Shown here: positions 34,647 to 37,636 of the stretch, piece after piece
Position numbering within the stretch: the stretch's first letter is position 1
How the letters are laid out: every line of letters begins with the position of its first letter
Assembly: GCA_025454395.1 (NCBI GenBank)
Contig: JALOOM010000041.1
Location: forward strand, 1 to 37,636
DNA length: 37,636 bases
Direction: 5' to 3'
DNA from: Elainella sp. Prado103
Lineage (GTDB): Bacteria > Cyanobacteriota > Cyanobacteriia > Elainellales > Elainellaceae
The notes under the pieces: model-generated
The model's input: the letters and a program-made list of their open reading frames with translations, nothing else
Told to the model about the DNA's origin: nothing
Database searches by the model: none
Position numbers and translations under genes: made by a program

Positions 34647-34922
34647 ATGAATAAAGGTGAATTAATCGATAAAGTATCGGAAAAAGCTAACATGACGAAA
34701 AAACAAGCCGATATGCTGCTGACTGCGGCGATCGATGCCATCATGGAGGCCGTCTCTGAAGGCGATAAAGTCACTTTGGTGGGTTTTGGCTCCTTTGAAC
34801 CCCGGGATCGCAAAGAGCGAGAGGGGCGCAATCCTAAAACCGGAGAGGTGATGCAGATTCCGGCCACGACAGTCCCTGCTTTTTCGGCGGGCAAGCTGTT
34901 TAAGGAAATGGTTTCCCAGTAA
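34647..34922 (+). CDS. hup: HU-family DNA-binding protein
   Basis: A 91-residue histone-like HU protein that bends and compacts DNA as a dimer. The sequence MNKGELIDKVSEKANMTKKQAD, the flank VTLVGFGSFEPRDRKEREGRNPKTGE, and the arm tip with IPA near residues 72-74 (the intercalating proline region), then PAFSAGKLFKEMV, are all canonical. GAGGAAAG precedes the ATG. The last four codons and stop form the first unit of a 15-bp tandem array. It stands alone; in filamentous cyanobacteria HU is also linked to differentiation. Confidence 0.96.
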   Translation: MNKGELIDKVSEKANMTKKQADMLLTAAIDAIMEAVSEGDKVTLVGFGSFEPRDRKEREGRNPKTGEVMQIPATTVPAFSAGKLFKEMVSQ

Positions 34923-34995
34923 ATGGTTTCCCAATCAATGGTTTCCCAGTAAATGGTTTCCCAGTAAATGGTTTCCCAATCAATGGTTTCTCGAT
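34906..34995. repeat. 15-bp tandem array grown from the hup 3' end
   Basis: Six 15-bp units (aaatggtttcccagt and variants) run from within the last codons of hup into the spacer. The variants follow an A-B-C, A-B-C order, so a 45-bp block was itself doubled. In the hup frame some units keep TAA and others read CAATCA, so the stop repeats itself. Confidence 0.9.
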
Positions 34996-35112
34996 CAGCC
35001 GTCTCAAGTAGAACACTGGTAGACACGCTCAATAGGAAACCCAATAGGAGACCCAGTAGAACACTCAGTCGGGTAACTCAGTCGGTATCCTAGTGAAGTA
35101 AACTGCTCGCCT

Positions 35113-36225
35113 TTGGATGCTGCTTTGAAACCGTCGTCCCTCTCTAGTGCTCCCGCCCGTCCATCCCATGGCGGAAATTTGGCTTGGGCCGCCGCATTGG
35201 CAGGCTGTTCTCCAACTGAAATTTTGGATTTTTCGGCCAGTATCAATCCTTTAGGAGCACCTGCCAGTGTTTGGCAAACTTTACAGGCGAGTTTGGCCGA
35301 TCTAAGACATTATCCTGATCCCAGCTATCTGACGCTTCGGCAGGCGTTAAGTCAATATCACGACTTGCCGATCGAATGGATTTTGCCAGGGAATGGTTCA
35401 GCCGAACTCTTAACCTGGGTCAGCCGAGAATTAGCCGCCCTTCCCCAGGTTTTCTTACCAACCCCTGCCTTTGGTGACTATTTTCGAGCCCTCAAGGCTT
35501 TTAATGCAACGATTGTGCCGCAATTGCTTCCCGATCTAGGCAAACCGATCCTCCCCCCTTTGGCTGCACCTGGATGCCAAAACTCGGCTAAGCCGCAGGC
35601 AGGCTGTTTGATTAACAATCCGCATAATCCTACGGGGTGTTTATTTCCGATCGACACCCTGCGACCGTTGCTCGATCGGTTTGCCCTCGTGGTAGTCGAT
35701 GAAGCCTTTATGGATTTCTTGTCACCCACCGATCAACAAAGTTTAGTGACAGCAGTAGTAGATTACCCCAATCTGGTGATTTTGCGTTCTCTCACTAAGT
35801 TTTACAGCCTACCCGGACTGCGCTTGGGCTATGCCATCGCCCATCCCGATCGGCTTCAGCGTTGGCAAAGTTGGCGGGATCCCTGGTCGGTCAACAGCCT
35901 TGCTGCCGCGGCTGCCATTGCTTGTATTCAAGATCATCGGTTTCAGCAAATCACCTGGAACTGGTTGCCACCTGCCCGATCGCAGTTATTCGATGGGATC
36001 GCAGGTTTTGAGCCCTTACAACCCTATGCAGGTCAGGCAAATTTTTTGTTAGTCCGATGTCAAACTGCGGTTTCCCAACTTCAACAGGATCTCCTCATGC
36101 GACACCGGGTGTTGATTCGCGATTGCCTCAGCTTTCCAGAACTGGGGGAAACCTATTTTCGCGTGGCCGTGCGCACCGAAACGGAGAATCAGCGCTTGTT
36201 AGACGGCTTAGCAGATGTATTCTGA
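35113..36225 (+). CDS. cobD: CobD-like threonine-phosphate decarboxylase (PLP enzyme)
   Basis: A fold-type I PLP enzyme, 370 residues, of the CobD/HisC-like group. The opening HGGNL and DFSASINPLG are typical of L-threonine-O-3-phosphate decarboxylase, which makes (R)-1-amino-2-propanol phosphate for the lower loop of cobalamin. Other landmarks are LPGNGSAELL, NNPHNPTG, VVVDEAFMDF and the PLP lysine in SLTKFYSLPGLRLGY (Lys229), plus a C-terminal Arg (FRVAVRT). The start is uncertain: a TTG is used, with no strong ribosome site and no in-frame ATG nearby. In a cyanobacterium making pseudocobalamin the enzyme may act differently or on another substrate. The pseudouridine synthase gene starts directly after its stop. 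Confidence 0.85.
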   Translation: MDAALKPSSLSSAPARPSHGGNLAWAAALAGCSPTEILDFSASINPLGAPASVWQTLQASLADLRHYPDPSYLTLRQALSQYHDLPIEWILPGNGSAELLTWVSRELAALPQVFLPTPAFGDYFRALKAFNATIVPQLLPDLGKPILPPLAAPGCQNSAKPQAGCLINNPHNPTGCLFPIDTLRPLLDRFALVVVDEAFMDFLSPTDQQSLVTAVVDYPNLVILRSLTKFYSLPGLRLGYAIAHPDRLQRWQSWRDPWSVNSLAAAAAIACIQDHRFQQITWNWLPPARSQLFDGIAGFEPLQPYAGQANFLLVRCQTAVSQLQQDLLMRHRVLIRDCLSFPELGETYFRVAVRTETENQRLLDGLADVF

Positions 36226-36825
36226 ATGAGACCCATGGGCGATCGTTTTTTACTGTTTTATAAACCCTACGATGTGCTGTCCCAATTTAGTGAAGCAGTC
36301 TTACCGGATGGACGGCAGCACCGAACCTTGAAAGCGTTTATTCCCATCCCCGATGTTTATCCGGTCGGTCGGCTCGATCGAGACAGTGAAGGATTAATGC
36401 TTTTAACCAACAATGGTTATTTGCAACATCGCCTCACCGATCCACGGTTCGAGCATCCCCGCACCTACTGGGTTCAGGTTGAACGGGTTCCCACGCCAGA
36501 ATCCCTACAGCAACTCCGCCAAGGGGTGGTGATTCAAAACTATCGCACTCGTCCGGCTCAGGTAAAACTTCTGGAATCAGCACCCGATTTGCCGCCCCGC
36601 GATCCACCGATCCGGTTTCGTAAGTCTGTCCCTACCGCCTGGTTGGAGATGACCCTGACAGAAGGCAAAAATCGCCAAGTGCGTCGGATGACGGCCGCGG
36701 TTGGGTTTCCGACGCTACGATTGATCCGAGTGGCGATCGGTCAATTGAGCTTAGCAGGATTATCACCAGGCGACTGGCGCGACCTTTCGGCTACCGAAGT
36801 CTCCTGGCTCGATCGCAACCAATAA
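36226..36825 (+). CDS. RluE/RsuA-family pseudouridine synthase
   Basis: A 199-residue RNA pseudouridine synthase of the RsuA/RluB/E/F group, modifying a uridine in rRNA (RluE in E. coli acts on 23S rRNA). Visible are [13 protein letters not shown], the catalytic [17 protein letters not shown] (Asp in RLD), [17 protein letters not shown] and [29 protein letters not shown]. The S4 RNA-binding domain of RsuA is missing, as in RluE. The ATG abuts the cobD stop (TGAATG); a second ATG three codons on is possible. The last 85 bases overlap the convergent gene. Confidence 0.92.
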   Translation: MRPMGDRFLLFYKPYDVLSQFSEAVLPDGRQHRTLKAFIPIPDVYPVGRLDRDSEGLMLLTNNGYLQHRLTDPRFEHPRTYWVQVERVPTPESLQQLRQGVVIQNYRTRPAQVKLLESAPDLPPRDPPIRFRKSVPTAWLEMTLTEGKNRQVRRMTAAVGFPTLRLIRVAIGQLSLAGLSPGDWRDLSATEVSWLDRNQ

Positions 36826-37636
36826 GCAAATTCTGGTGCTGTAAAGGCAGCTTGGCTGGTGGGATGATCAGGTAACAATAGATTAGCCTGTTTGACCTGG
36901 GGCAGAAACTGCACTGCAAACAATTCCTGACAGCCGGTTGGAAATTCCAGCCGGCCAATTTGCTGCCCTGTCTGCAAATCCACAATTGCGATCCCACAAA
37001 TTAACCGATCGGATTGCGCCAAAATCGGTAAATCGGTGCCAGGGGTTACTCCAAACTGAGGGGTACGATCTCGAAACTGGGACAGGCCGATCACCGCATA
37101 GTTGCCGACCAGCCCCAATCCGCGTCCAAACCCTGGTAGCCGACAGACCACTTGATGTTCCCAGGTTTGCGGATCAAGACACCATAGCTCACCAGTTCCC
37201 GAATTCAATAACCACAGCTTATTTTGATGCCAGCGGGGTGAATGCGGCATAGATAAGCCTTGTTTGATAATTTGATCCGTTTCCACGTCAATGAGAACTC
37301 CGCCGGTGGATTTGCCCGATCGCCAACCATTCGGTTGATTGGTGGCACCAAGCGCAGTCACATATTTGGGTTGATGGTCTACCATCGCCAACCCATTCAG
37401 ATGGCACCGATCATCCGGAGCAATTTCCGAGATAAAAGCCGGATACCAGCGGGGTATAAAACTAAAATCCAGACTGAGATGAGCCAGACAACTAAATCGA
37501 GTGTTGACCACCCATAAGCCATCCTGGCCAAACCCCAGCTCATGCGTGTAGAGATCACCTGTCCAGTAGGTGGATCGGGGCAAATATAGCGAGTCATATT
37601 GGTTGAGCGCCACATCAGGCTGATGGGAAGCCAAGG
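36741..37636 (-). CDS. TIGR03032-family protein, cut at the window edge
   Basis: At least 297 residues of a TIGR03032-type protein; the true N-terminus lies beyond 37636 because the frame stays open. Characteristic segments are [82 protein letters not shown] and [12 protein letters not shown], which together suggest a beta-propeller. Function is not known; some members neighbour polysaccharide or tetratricopeptide genes. The last codons run antisense through the end of the pseudouridine synthase gene. Confidence 0.85.
   Translation of the reverse strand, partial: LASHQPDVALNQYDSLYLPRSTYWTGDLYTHELGFGQDGLWVVNTRFSCLAHLSLDFSFIPRWYPAFISEIAPDDRCHLNGLAMVDHQPKYVTALGATNQPNGWRSGKSTGGVLIDVETDQIIKQGLSMPHSPRWHQNKLWLLNSGTGELWCLDPQTWEHQVVCRLPGFGRGLGLVGNYAVIGLSQFRDRTPQFGVTPGTDLPILAQSDRLICGIAIVDLQTGQQIGRLEFPTGCQELFAVQFLPQVKQANLLLPDHPTSQAAFTAPEFAYWLRSSQETSVAERSRQSPGDNPAKLN

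Noticed and set aside
34534-34995. Repeat clusters around hup considered as a CRISPR array
   Set aside because: Units are 15-16 bp and abut without unique spacers; there are no cas genes in the window.
34625-35044. Minus-strand ORF of 139 residues with repeated (D/Y)WETI
   Set aside because: It is the antisense reading of hup and of the 15-bp tandem array; the repetitive protein is a by-product of the DNA repeat.
34923-35112. Cobalamin riboswitch ahead of the cobD-like gene
   Set aside because: The space is filled by the hup-derived array and short duplications; no B12-box-like sequence was recognised.

Overview
The window looks like chromosomal DNA of a phycobilisome-bearing cyanobacterium. 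HIP1-like GCGATCGC cores are scattered throughout. Typical cyanobacterial genes include a membrane-anchored phycobilisome rod linker (CpcL), a green/red cyanobacteriochrome kinase (CcaS), a Ycf20/DUF565 protein, a plant-type glycerate kinase and a cyanobacterial NusB. I cannot name the genus.

Layout. 1-5.8 kb: housekeeping genes moaC, clpB (reverse) and uvrB. 5.9-9.9 kb: accessory genes, namely a Uma2 nuclease, an Ada-like methyltransferase/AraC protein, a class II aldolase, a C-terminally truncated NUDIX protein and a RelE/ParE-type toxin-antitoxin pair. 10.0-14.6 kb: a complete chromatic-acclimation locus, with ccaS and cpcL on the minus strand and ccaR divergent on the plus strand. 14.8-17.7 kb: an exported DUF1800-DUF1501 pair, followed by a ~170-bp MITE-like insertion. 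17.9-22.6 kb: fetAB-type ABC genes, divergent from a P-type ATPase that resembles the Na+,K+-ATPase alpha subunit. Then come tRNA-Pro(CGG), a 37-residue single-span protein, a COG0523 metallochaperone GTPase with a Zur/Fur-like box plus an overlapping WD40 gene, ftsY, nusB, an ArnT-like glycosyltransferase, a ycf20-glyK pair, eda, a small membrane protein, hup (HU), a cobD-like gene, an RluE/RsuA-type pseudouridine synthase, and a TIGR03032-type gene cut by the right edge.

The centrepiece is the 10-14.6 kb locus. CcaS carries a candidate green/red protochromic triad (Glu120, Leu150 next to Cys149, Lys162). CcaR is recognisable over its whole length. CpcL ends in a transmembrane helix. Between ccaR and cpcL lies a tandem 11-bp repeat matching the published G-box (CTTTNCNATTT) except at one position. 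Together these predict green-light induction of PSI-associated rod phycobilisomes (CA1-type acclimation). Points that seem locus-specific are a Cys/His-rich insertion in the CcaS GAF domain made partly by a 12-bp tandem duplication, and further direct repeats in front of ccaR.

A second theme is an unusual density of locus-specific short tandem arrays (10-16 bp units, 2-6 copies). Most are in gaps; two start from the last codons and stop of a gene (hup, ftsY), and some lie inside coding sequence (the DUF1800 N-terminus, the FtsY N-terminus, the CcaS GAF insertion). All assignments come from reading the sequence; no database search was run.
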